Assembly (NCBI RefSeq): GCF_000276665.1
Contig: NW_004955405.1
Coordinates: forward strand, 17,008,111 to 17,072,110
Length of the DNA stretch: 64,000 nucleotides
Direction of reading: 5' to 3'
From: Chinchilla lanigera
Lineage: Eukaryota; Chordata; Mammalia; Rodentia; Chinchillidae
The notes beneath the pieces are model-generated. The model was not told the DNA's origin. It saw only the letters and a list, made by a program, of their open reading frames with translations, and ran no database searches. The number at the start of each line of letters is the position of its first letter. The first letter of the stretch is position 1. Positions 24,395 to 34,753 of the stretch are shown in pieces. Both the position numbers and the translations under genes were made by a program.

Positions 24395-24632
24395 TTTTCT
24401 GTTTTGTTTTGTTTTGTTTTGTTTTGTTTTGTTTTGTTTTGTTTTGTTTTGTTTTGAGTGTTGGGGATGGAATCCAGACCTTTTCACTGAGCTAATTCTC
24501 CAGGCCTTTTTTATAGTTTATTTTGAGGAATTGTATATCTGATTTTTCCAGTCTGGGCTCCAATTTGAGATCCTCTTGCCTTTGCTCTCTAAGACCTAGG
24601 ATTACAGACATGTGTCAAGCTACCCCAGAGGC
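24395..24632 (-). repeat. Composite B1-ID SINE with (GTTTT)11 tail
   Basis: On the minus strand, a B1-like left half (catgtctgtaatcctaggtc) is joined to an ID-like right half (gagaattagctcagtgaaaa ... ttccatccccaacac). Its tail on the + strand is eleven perfect GTTTT units at 24401-24455, a microsatellite likely to vary in length. Confidence 0.8.
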
Positions 24633-25419
24633 AGCAATCTCAAGTCAGAGTAGTAATAATCTCTTAAAGTTGCAGTGCCTATAAGGGTTTGCTTAGGAAA
24701 CCCAAATCTGACTAGCTCCAAAATTTTTCCTTTTAATCAGCCTATAACATGCCCTTCTTTACTTATCAGTTCTTTGTACATGTATAGAATTAAGAAAAAT
24801 TTTTATTGGGAAAATTCTGGGTATGAAAATATTAATCATAGGTTTGCACAATTTTGAATCAGAACTTATGTATAATGGAAAATGCTTAATTGTTATTAAT
24901 AGTATAAATTTAAAATACATGCACATGAATTTCTGTGTAAAAGCATACATACATGCAATATTTAAAGATTATTAAAGAACTTCTACATAATAGGATGATT
25001 TATGGCTGATTGTGAATATTCACTGTCATCTAAATTTAATGTTGGGTTCTGGCAGATAACGGATTTTATATTTTAACCCATCATAAGATAGCTTACATAA
25101 AGCTATTCTTCCAAAGTGATAGTAGTAGTTTTGAATTTATTGTTATCTGTTTAATGAGCAGAAATAACTATGATCAAGTTTGAGAATTTAACACAGGATT
25201 GTAAATTCAATGTAAGAAGTTCTCAATAATTAGAGGTATTTGAAACTGGAATAGGCTGCCTTTTTTAAGTTTTAAGACATGTACCAGGGTATTTAGGGAG
25301 TGGTAAAATGATCAATTGCTATAGTTTAGAAAAAAAGAAATCATCAAATATTTTTCCATTTATACACCCGTCCTTCGTCCTGAAAATAAAATACAATGAG
25401 GATACAATTATTGAAAAAA

Positions 25420-25583
25420 AATACTGCCTCCCTGCGGAGCTCAACCTTCTGGGGACATCCCAGCACTCAGGAGGCTGAGCCGGGAGGATCACTATGAGTT
25501 TGAGACTAGCAGAGGCTATATAGTGAGTTCAAGCCCAGCCTGAAGTATGTAGTGAAACCCTGACTTAAAAAAACAAACAAGTG
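25420..25583 (+). repeat. B1 SINE
   Basis: Sense B1-like element: catcccagcactcaggaggc tgagccgggaggatcactat gag, then ttcaagcccagcctg and an A-rich tail from about 25566. The 5' portion is altered (gcggagctcaaccttctggg). Confidence 0.85.
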
Positions 25584-26519
25584 AAAAACCCTAATTCAAG
25601 AGTGTGGCCAATTAATGGCTCACAGAGAAGTTAAAATAAGAGTTGAGACTTAAAGAATTTGAGTTTGAGTTTTTCAGGTGGAACAGACAATACTGTGCCA
25701 TCATCCACATTTAATATTATGCAGTTCCATAATCTAGGTGTGGTGAAAAATAATAGATAAACTGCAACGTGCCCTGCAAATGCTGTAACTGAAACTACTA
25801 CTGTCAGTTCAGATTAGGAGTCATGACCATGTGAATGGGAACCTAAACAAGAAAATTTGGGGAAAAACTCATACTTTGCTATTTTTTAATTTACTATTCC
25901 TTACATATCCAATTTTCAGCTCGTCTTAATAACTTGTTTATCAAAAGATGCCCTCCACATGACACTTCTGTTTCCATTCTCCTCCTACTGGTACAAACCG
26001 CCAGTGTATCTGCAGCTCTAACCTGGTGTCCAGCAAGTCTCCCACTTTCCACTTTCTCTCTCTTCATAGTAACGTCCTTCATGCACAGAGAACTCTGACC
26101 TTCTAAAAGGATAAATCGTATATAGATGATCCCTGGCATGAGGGTTTGACCTGCAGTTTTTGACTTTATAACAGTGCATAACAGATATGCATTCAGTAGA
26201 AACTGTACTTTGACTTTTGATCCACTCTTGGGCTAGAGACATACAGCAGGATATTCTCTCACACTAGGTGGCTGCAGCAGCAAGCCAAAGCCTGCAGTCA
26301 GCCACCAGAACCTTGAGGGTAAGCATCCATACTCTATAGTGTGTTGTGTTGCCAAATTACGATGATCAGTATGTATTATTACATTCATTTTTGACTTATG
26401 ATATTTTTACCTTACTGTAGACCAATCAAGACTTAACCCTACTTTAAGTTAAGAAGCAGCTATATTCTTCAAATTTGTAAAACCATCTGTTAAATTTCCC
26501 CTACACTTAAAAGATAAAA

Positions 26520-26880
26520 CTCAAAAACTCACCATGCCTTAGCAGGCCCTGTATAACCTGTCTATCTAATCCTTAAATTACCTTCACCCACCTCTTCCCC
26601 TGCTACGTTGTCTCTCAGCCATAATGGTATTGTTCAGACCACCTTCTCTTGCTCCTTTGTCATAGGTGTTCTTTCTGCTTATGAGGACTCTCTTACCTAT
26701 CACTATAAGTTTTGATTTGTCATTAGATCTCCACTTATACACTGTTTCTTTAGGAAGCCACCTTGAATTATCTAGTCCAGTGAAACATCCCCATGGCCTT
26801 GCTAGTGTTATATTTCATCATCCTCTTAGAGTTAAGCTCCTATCTGTTCTGCTGTCCCATATATATTGATTGGTGTGATT
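26520..26880 (+). repeat. L2-like LINE remnant
   Basis: Pyrimidine-rich text with the order seen in sense L2 3' ORF/UTR: cagccataatggtattgttc, ttgctcctttgtcataggtg ttctttctgc, taggaagccaccttgaatta. Old and diverged; family call is tentative. Confidence 0.45.
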
Positions 26881-27553
26881 TTACCCATGTTCTAGCACCA
26901 GGCAGCTCCCTTACAAATATATAAACTCACTGAAACAAGACTTTTGTCATATTAACACAATTATATAGGCAAAAGCTTACCCCAGGGAACACCAGATGAG
27001 AAAATGTTGAAAAGAACATGGTCATATTAGGTAGAAGAATGGAAAAGGTGACCAAAATGTACAGTACAATAGAAAAATCACAGGGTCTCTTACTTCCTAT
27101 TAATGTAGAGGTTGAATTGAAAAACATACAGTTTTAAATTGTTTAAAGATTTAAACCACATCTTATGTTCAGTACCTTCATTCATCTATTTTTTTCTTCC
27201 ATCAACAATGACAAAGGCATCAAGCAAAAAGGGAGCACCACACTAGTTGTCTTTTTCCTTGTATTGTCCATGATATAGCAGAGAAGGGGTGGGATTAAAG
27301 TAGACAACAAAACTCAGCAGGAAGTCTAAAGCTCCCAAGAGATTTGTAACATCAACATTTCAAAAATGTGGAAACTTGCTTCTCACTTTTGGAATCAGGA
27401 AAAGTGACACTTGATCTGGGCCCAGAAAGTTATGTCAGGTTTAGACATGCAGACCTCTAGGAACAAGACAGGAAATACAAGACTGTAGGGACCATGTAAA
27501 CCACGTGAAAGGTCAATACAAGGTGACTGTGGTGGCCTCAGGTCAGGTTTCCC

Positions 27554-27650
27554 GGAAAAAGAAGACTAAATGGAGCCTGACTGTGGTAGAAATTCTTCAA
27601 TGTCAGGAACCTGGACTATATGTGTGTTTGTGTTTGTGTTCATGCATGCA
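27554..27650 (+). repeat. Inverted repeat, left arm
   Basis: The segment from ggaaaaagaagactaaatgg to ttcatgcatgca recurs in reverse complement at 28253-28355. The first ~75 nt of the arms differ at only one or two positions; the rest contains a slippery gtttgt run with small length differences. The spacer is 602 nt. In an intronic transcript the two arms could fold into a long hairpin. Confidence 0.95.
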
Positions 27651-28252
27651 CCCAAGCCCATGTATGTGCGAAGCGTGATTTGGAAAATAACAGTGTCTTC
27701 AGAAAATAGAATGAAATGCTTGTGGGACACATCAGGATAAACCAGGCTAAATGTTTAGATGAAGGAGCAACTCACTGACTCTTAGGGGTATTTTTGTTAT
27801 GATCTGTTTGAGAATTTCTAATTATGAAAAGTGAATAATGATAAAGATCAACATAGTTTTCCAATCTACTAAAGGTTCTTTTGCAATTCTTTATTTGCCA
27901 TTCCCTTTTTATGTTTTATTCTCCAAACTTGATTTCCTTGCATAAATTGCAAAAAATTGTTAGTTTATCTCCTTCAGATCTTCAAAATAGGCATGTCATT
28001 TCTGCTTGTTATTTTCATTTGCTTTTGTATTTATTATGTGACTGCTATCTCCCCTATTTGCAAAGACATAGAAAGAAAATAATAAAATAATTGGTTAACT
28101 CAAGATAAAAGGGAAATCTTCATGTTTTTGCCTGAACCTGTCTATTTAGTACTCTCCAATAAAATTTTAATGTAAATGTTAGCCAGATCCATAACTTGTT
28201 CCTGGAAGGTCTACATTTTTACTTTTTCACCATGTGTACTAAGTGCCATGAA

Positions 28253-28355
28253 TGCATGCATGAACACCTACAAACACACAAACACATACATAGTCCAGGT
28301 TCCTGACATTGAAGAATTTCTACCACAATCAGGCTCCATTTAGTCTTCTTTTTCC
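28253..28355 (-). repeat. Inverted repeat, right arm
   Basis: Reverse complement of 27554-27650; it ends gtcttctttttcc. The match continues only weakly beyond both ends, so the duplication is about 100 bp. No SINE or LTR family is recognised in the arm. Confidence 0.95.
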
Positions 28356-28857
28356 AGTAAAACAATGTATTGGGCATGAAGTGAACACCCAGAAGCAAAA
28401 TGAATGGAACAAGGGGCCTTAGCAATTCTCCTAAATGAAATATGCCTATCTCTTAATAAGGAAAAAATGCTAATATTGAGGAGAAAATCACTATAATTGC
28501 AAATTCATTAATTAAATATAAGCAGAAACCCTGTATACACACTTGATTTTTAAATTTGGTCAAGAAAATCTGAATTTAGAAGTTTTCCATCTTTGGATAA
28601 AAGGTGGTATATCTTTTGCAACTGCAACATGGGTCCTCCAGAGATTACCGTTATAATAACTTTGTGAATTTACAGATTCTCCTGTGAAGTGACACTGGAA
28701 ACTAACATTTGAACATGCTGTGTACAAAAAAGCAAAGAATGCAAAGCATTAGTTTTGAAAATGTTTACTTAGAAGTTTTGAAGTTTGGCTTACTAAACCA
28801 GTAGATTGAGTAGGTTCAGATAAAGCTTTGTAAAGCTCTGAGGCTACTGTTTCAGAT

Positions 28858-29255
28858 TGTCTTGGTTACTTTTCCCTCGTTGCTGAGACAAAATACCCAA
28901 CACCCAAAATGAAGGAAGGAAAGGTTTATTTAGCTTACAGTTTGTGGAGGTTTCAGTCCATACTTGGCTGGCTCGGAGGCAGAAGATAGCAAAGCAACAA
29001 GAGCAAAGAGGGGAACCAGCCGTACAGCAAACAGCCAGAGCAAACCGGAGGAATGGCGGCAAGCAGCTTCTTTTTCTGCCTTACTTTGTAAAACAGGCTA
29101 CCCCCACCTAAGGGGCGTGTAGCTCTCACATAATCTCCATGCCCTCCTCTTCCGCAGGCTCAGGATGTATACAAAGTAAGCACCCTGGCTTCCTGCTGAG
29201 TCACTTAGCCAAACCTCTAGACTCCCCAAGTTGACACAATGTTTCAACCATAACA
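28858..29255 (-). mobile_element. Solo LTR, ERVL-MaLR type, TG...CA with 5-bp target duplication
   Basis: On the minus strand the element starts TGTTATGG and ends CCAAGACA, 398 bp, flanked by cagat at 28853-28857 and 29256-29260. TG...CA ends with a 5-bp target duplication fit ERVL/MaLR LTRs. Near its 3' end it has the polyadenylation-signal region gctaaataaacctttccttc and the ggtattttgtctcagcaacg end. Similar to the LTR at 813-1184. No internal retroviral sequence is present. Confidence 0.87.
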
Positions 29256-32109
29256 CAGATTAAACTGCGAATATGATTTTATATGAACTGGGCATAATTG
29301 ATTGTCAGCACAAACTAAATCTTATTGGATTCTTTCTTTTTAAATGTTTTCTTAGTGCATTTTAGATAAACATAATGATAACACTGGTCAGAGGGAATTT
29401 GTGCCTGTACATGATATATTTTGACTTTTCTTTTTTTCCCATTCCCCTGCCCTCCCTTCAAAAGCTCTTCTCTTTCTTATTTGCAAAATCTTTGTTTCCA
29501 TTTCTTCCATCTATTGTTTTTTGTTCTTGTCCCTTCTTTCCCTTCTCCCCCTCCCCCATCCTTTGTTCCCCTTCTCATTTGAACATTCTTGCTTGAGAGC
29601 TCATCTTGCTTGGTTTATTATATTTCCGTGCATCAGGGAGCAGTTTAAATTCTCTCACACAGCAATATTTGTAATAGGGAATACAGCCACTGCTAGAAAA
29701 GGTCACGGAAATGATGCTATGCTCCTCCCTTTACAGCCTACCAAGTGGCCCATGATATGTTTAGAAATATTTTCCAATTAATATATTTTCCAATTTTCTA
29801 CAGTAAAATTAACAATGGCTATATTTCATAAACTTCCTGAGGAATATATTGTGAGTCTATGTGTGAAAGTTGTGTTCCTTGCTCTATATTCACCTCTAAG
29901 CTATAACATCCACTGAGGCTTCTTACCTGAATTAATAATTTAATCCAATAGATGGGTTGTTATGTTATAATTCCATTATTCTTTCTGCATTTGAGCCTCG
30001 GCATTCTCCTTTGTAGGATTTCTCTTCTCTCCATTATCTACAGAACTGTTTACATTTTAAGGACTAATGCCTTCCTGTTGCATGCCATGGATTATATTCC
30101 ATTGTGATCAAAACTCGTTATGATGCTTAAAACATTCCAGTTGAGCCCCTGGGTGCTACTTCACACTGGCAAGCACGTCCGTTGAGCAAACTAGACCACC
30201 CTTTGAGAATTCCGCTCTTTGTGATTCAAAGGGTTGTTTTGGATTTCTAGTATATATTTCCTAACTTGCCTTTGATTTTTACTTAAGAAATTCTGATTTT
30301 TTTCTTTGGAGAGCAATGGCCTGACTGCTCGTACGTTTTCTATGTCATCAAAACTGCACTATATATATTATATATATAAATATATATATATTCCAAAATA
30401 TAGATACACAAACCCAGATTTACAAGATTGGAAATTGTAAGTACAATAATATCTAGGATTTATTACAAAGTCAGTTCAAGTGCCTAGTAAGCAGAGTAAA
30501 TTTTTAGTGCAAACCAGAAGATAATGTCACATTAGGTGTTAACTCATTAGAGCTCAAAATAAATTAAATAATGTTGTGCCATGTTATACCTTATAGTTTT
30601 AATGGATATTTATAGCAAAATGGCCATGTTGAGGTAGTCTGCACAGGGCTGTGTCAGCTAAATATCTTGAAGGAATATCATGGTATTCATTTTTACTTTT
30701 TGCAGTTAGTGTGAAGGAAATATCAGCACTGGGGTATTTATTCTGTCAAAATATACCTTCTGTTTGTGGGTACTTTATAAATTCTTTCATAAATCAACAC
30801 AAATATAATTTATTCACTTGGCATGAAATAGGCATAAAAACAGAAGACAGTTTACAATCCTCCAGAGATTTAATTGCACAACTGTCATCATTTATGTAAA
30901 AGTTAAAATTTAACAGCATTGATTGTCTCTCTGTAGATTGTAAGTAAAATTTAACTTCAGTTTATGAAACCATGAGTTAAAAATCCTAGAGAAATGGACA
31001 ACTTCTAACTTACATAGAAATATCTACGTGTACATACGTACAAACAAACCAAAATGATTTCTGAGTTCTTTTTTAGAATTATCTCAAGTTTAACATCTCT
31101 GTGCTCTTTCCAGCTATCAGTCTGTTTCCATATAAATAGGTAATACTTGGGAAATACACCAAAGCAGTTGAAGGTAAATAAGATTACCTTTTACTTAAAG
31201 TGAATAAACTGAATAAAGTGCGTCAGCCAGAAAATATAAAATAAAAGCTTCCAAGTCAATACTGAGCTGTCAGAAATGTGAGCATATTTTACAAAAAAGT
31301 GTTTCAGATGTGGGAAGTGGGGACTTAGCCAATGGAATCAAGTAATAATTTTTACATATTAAGAAAGATATCTATAAATCAGCTCCTGAGGAATGCTTTT
31401 TAAGATGTTTAGAGTAAAGCAAAATCTTTATTCCTTAAACACAATCTGAATTTTTTTTTTTACACTGTACAGATTTTCCTAGACAGAAATACTGTGCATC
31501 TTTACAACTCACAATGCTGCAAGCACTCTGGCTCTTATGGCAGCTGCCGGTCTTGGTCTAATAGGAAACAATTAGCATTCTCAGTGAACTACTTCAAGTG
31601 ATTCAGCTTCTGAGAGATGAATCTGCGAATGCGGCCTCCTCAGGAGCACAGACCAATTCTGGCTCGCAGCCAGCTCACCAAGGCATCAGTCCTCTGACAT
31701 TTCTTGGAAGGGAGCCAGTCAGCTTTCCTTGGGGACCCCAGTCTGAGAACATACTCTCCATTTAAACTTCTTCAATAAGTAATAACCATCCTTAAAAAAT
31801 TCAGAGGAGTTTTTCATCTTAATTTCAGAAACAACAGGCTAAAAAGGTGATCAGGAAATTACAGTGGCCCAGAAAAAATAAGCCAAAGTGGAAGAATATA
31901 CCATAGTGGACTTGAAAAATATTTAGGGAAGGCACTCTGTAGACAGGGGTTATGGGAGAAGCCGGGGAACAGAGAAGAAAAGAAATAGGCCACACCTAGA
32001 GCTGGGTACGTTGTTCGTTTTAATATTGACTTGAACACTTTTGGCCTCAAGAAGTTTTTCCAAACTTATAGGAATATTAAAAATTGGATTCATATTTATT
32101 GTTCAAGGC

Positions 32110-32230
32110 TCCTCTTTGCTTCTTTTTTACTGATAAACACGCTGTTTCAGAGAGGCTAAACAACTTGCCAACATCACATAAGTCAATAAGTAGTGATATG
32201 CCCAAGTTTTACATTCAAACCATATGCATG
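32110..32230 (-). repeat. MIR SINE remnant
   Basis: Antisense MIR core: tttcagagaggctaaacaac ttgccaacatcacataagtc aataagtagtgatatgccca. This matches the conserved central region of MIR in reverse orientation. Confidence 0.8.
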
Positions 32231-32337
32231 CACCTTTATTCAATTTTTCCAGATACCAATTATACTGTTTTACTCTCATTATTGATTATGGGTATAAAAT
32301 TCCATATTCATTGATATGATCTATCAATATTCAATAT

Positions 32338-32490
32338 ATTTAATCATTTGTCAAATATTTTTTGAGTACAAACTGTGGGATAGACCTTAAACCAGATATC
32401 GGGAAGAATGTGGATTTAAACATAGAGAATGGAATCTAATTTGGGAGATGAACATTACTCAAGTACTTACATTTACTTCATATCACATGT
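32338..32490 (-). repeat. L2 LINE 3'-end remnant
   Basis: Antisense L2-like end: tttgtcaaatattttttgag tacaaactgtgggatagacc. Diverged; edges loose. Confidence 0.5.
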
Positions 32491-34249
32491 CTTCGAAGTG
32501 CTGAAAAGACAGGCGCAGGGGGGACTCGGCACCTAAAGCTGGAGACTTCACCTGATCACTGAAATTAGGGGGGTTTTTAAAGAAACAACTCATTGAGCTG
32601 AGACATGTAGGGAAAGGCTGGACTGGATGAAGTAAGGAGAAAAATAATCAAATGATAAGACCCTGCTGAGGCAGGAAGCTATGGGAATTGGAAAAGTCTC
32701 TTGCGGCCACAGCGGAGAGAATAAAGGGAGATTTACGCACAGCCATGCCAGTGAGAAGATACCAGACTGTTCAGGGCTCCATAAGTTTCCAGAATGGCCA
32801 CACTCAAGAGAGCTTTGAATGAGAACCAATTTAAAAAAATTGTGAGTTTCATTCTGTACATGATGGGTTTGGGGCATTTTTGTGACCACAAAAAAAGAGG
32901 TGTCAATTCCAGACCTGGAATTTAGAGAAAAGTGCTGCATTAGACTTATAATTTTGAAAGTTTTGTGTGAAAAGGGAAAAAAATGCAGTGAATATGATAA
33001 AAATCTGCACATAGTCTATCAAATGAAAATTGAAAGTTTAGAATATGAATTTGAAGATTTTTTTGTGATTGTGTCCCTTCATTTTCCTACCCAGAACCAC
33101 AGAATTTAATGATATATAGGCGAAAATATAGATTTGAGAGAAAAAAAGAGAGCAGAAAACTAGAGAATTTGATCATTGTACCATGTGAGGAGAGCTTCCT
33201 CAATTGGTCTGCTGTTTGAAATGCTGACCAGTTGTAAAATAAAGTGAACACTAAAAATACCTCAAGTTTAGCAACACTGAACTTCACTGACCTTAATGAT
33301 AAACCTATTGCTTGAATAAAGTAACTTCCATTTTAATTTTGCTCTTGCTTCTTATATCCTCAGTTTTAGGTTAGAATAAAGTAGGAATAGTCTGCCAGAA
33401 ATTATTGAAAGCAAAGAAATACCTTTCCTAAGGAATTGTTCTCTTTTTTCTATATATCATTTCTTATATATTATATGTCCATATACATATGGTGTTCAAT
33501 GATCCATAACATCTTAATGAACTTTTCAGTCTCCATACCTGTCAATTAAATATCACTGACTTCTGATGTCAACAATTATACTTTTTTTCTCAAAATTTGG
33601 ATTTAGAAAGAGACAATGTATTCTTTAAAAGTGGCTTGAGATTCTATTAATTTTTCCTTTCATATAAAATATTTTAATAAATGGTACTAAAGCCCAAAAC
33701 ATTTAGAGATTACTTGCCATGTTCCAGTAATAGACCTGGGACACTTACAAGGCAAATGAGAGGTCATGCAAACTTGAATTGGCTTGCCTTCTTCTGTGTC
33801 TAGCAGCTCATGCTAAGAATTTTTCAAAGATATAATGGTTTGGATCAAATATATGTATATTTTTAGCCCACATTCTACATATCAGAAGAGATTCTGATAA
33901 CATTTACCTGTGTACTAAAGGAATCTGTCTGACATAAGATTAGAATAACAAAAGTGTGCCAGTTTTTAGTTCTTTTCATTTGATTCAACTCACCATTTTT
34001 GTTAGCCATGCACACAGAGATACACACACACACACAAATCTACACCACATACATGCACACAAATATAAAACATAATATAAAAGGTAGATCTAAGAATGAT
34101 TTGTTTCTGATTGACTAAAATTTAAGACATGTTTGGTAATAAAGTCATCCTAATTTTTAGACCTCAAAGCAAATTAATTACTTGTACACATACTTTAGGA
34201 TATATTTTGCAGGATTTCCATGAAAAACAAAGAATTTAAAGTGTTTTCT

Positions 34250-34273
34250 GTGCTTGCTTCAGCAGCACATATG
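34250..34273 (+). pseudogene. U6 snRNA 5' fragment (tailless retropseudogene)
   Basis: The 24 nt gtgcttgcttcagcagcaca tatg match the first bases of U6 snRNA with only a few C/T- or G/A-type changes. There is no poly(A) stretch after it. The flanks aaagtgttttctg (34238-34250) and aaagtgctttcag (34275-34287) are imperfect direct repeats, consistent with a target-site duplication. This fits the described class of 3'-truncated, tailless retropseudogenes made from small RNAs. Chance similarity cannot be excluded at this length. Confidence 0.65.
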
Positions 34274-34637
34274 CAAAGTGCTTTCAGTGTTTGTATTCTT
34301 CTTATAAAACAAATTTGGCCATATTTTCTCTAAATCAGCCAAAAACTTGACTGTTTCAAATCTTTTGTTCAAAAAAATTACTAGTAGTTAAAAACTTTCA
34401 AATGTGGAAAAGCCCACAATATTTGATTTCATAACTTACACTTGAACTATGTATTAAAAATATGCCAAAATTCCTCTATAGACAAACAAGCTTGGAACGT
34501 CCAGTCATAAAGCAAAACTACCTTGATGGAAGACTTGTAATAAATTGACTTTTTCTTAGGCTGGAGAACTTCCACTTCGATGAGTCACTGGTGACTTGAC
34601 AACTGCCATTCACTTCTGTCTTCTTGGCTAATTTCAG

Positions 34638-34753
34638 AGCACATTCAGAAAATGAAGGGACCTCTTTACCATCTGCGGACTCCTGCACCAGTCCGACGAA
34701 GATGGACTCATCCTATAGTAAGACTGCTAAGCAGTGCCTGGAGGAGATATCTG
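34638..34753 (+). CDS. NAV3: Neuron navigator 3, 116-nt exon
   Basis: NAV3 exon coding AHSENEGTSLPSADSCTSPT and on through SSYSKTAKQCLEEIS. The first A completes Arg from 22010, and the last G is completed by GT at 53906 to give Gly. Acceptor tttcag, donor GTGAGT. It is asymmetric (enters in phase 2, leaves in phase 1), so skipping it would break the frame of the long form. It is the last exon before the intron that hosts the alternative first exon at 44332, and so is specific to the long form. Confidence 0.96.

Larger units (their letters stand above)
22011..34637 (+). other. NAV3: NAV3 intron, 12.6 kb
   Basis: GT-AG intron (GTAAGG to ggctaatttcag). Holds a MIR (22408-22590), the exon-fragment duplication (22828-23041), an antisense L1 end (23840-24295), a composite B1-ID SINE with a (GTTTT)11 run, a B1 (25420-25583), an L2-like fragment (26520-26880), inverted repeat arms (27554-28355), a MaLR LTR (28858-29255), CpG-retaining blocks (30000-30345 and 31540-31740), MIR/L2 fragments (32110-32490) and a U6 snRNA fragment (34250-34273). 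The remaining AT-rich sequence, including 23050-23830 and 32600-34000, shows nothing assignable apart from a short CA repeat at about 34019-34040. Confidence 0.9.

Noticed and set aside
29405..29590. Pyrimidine-rich stretch as a splice-acceptor region for an unseen exon
   Set aside because: No NAV3-like coding text follows, and the long form is complete without an exon here.
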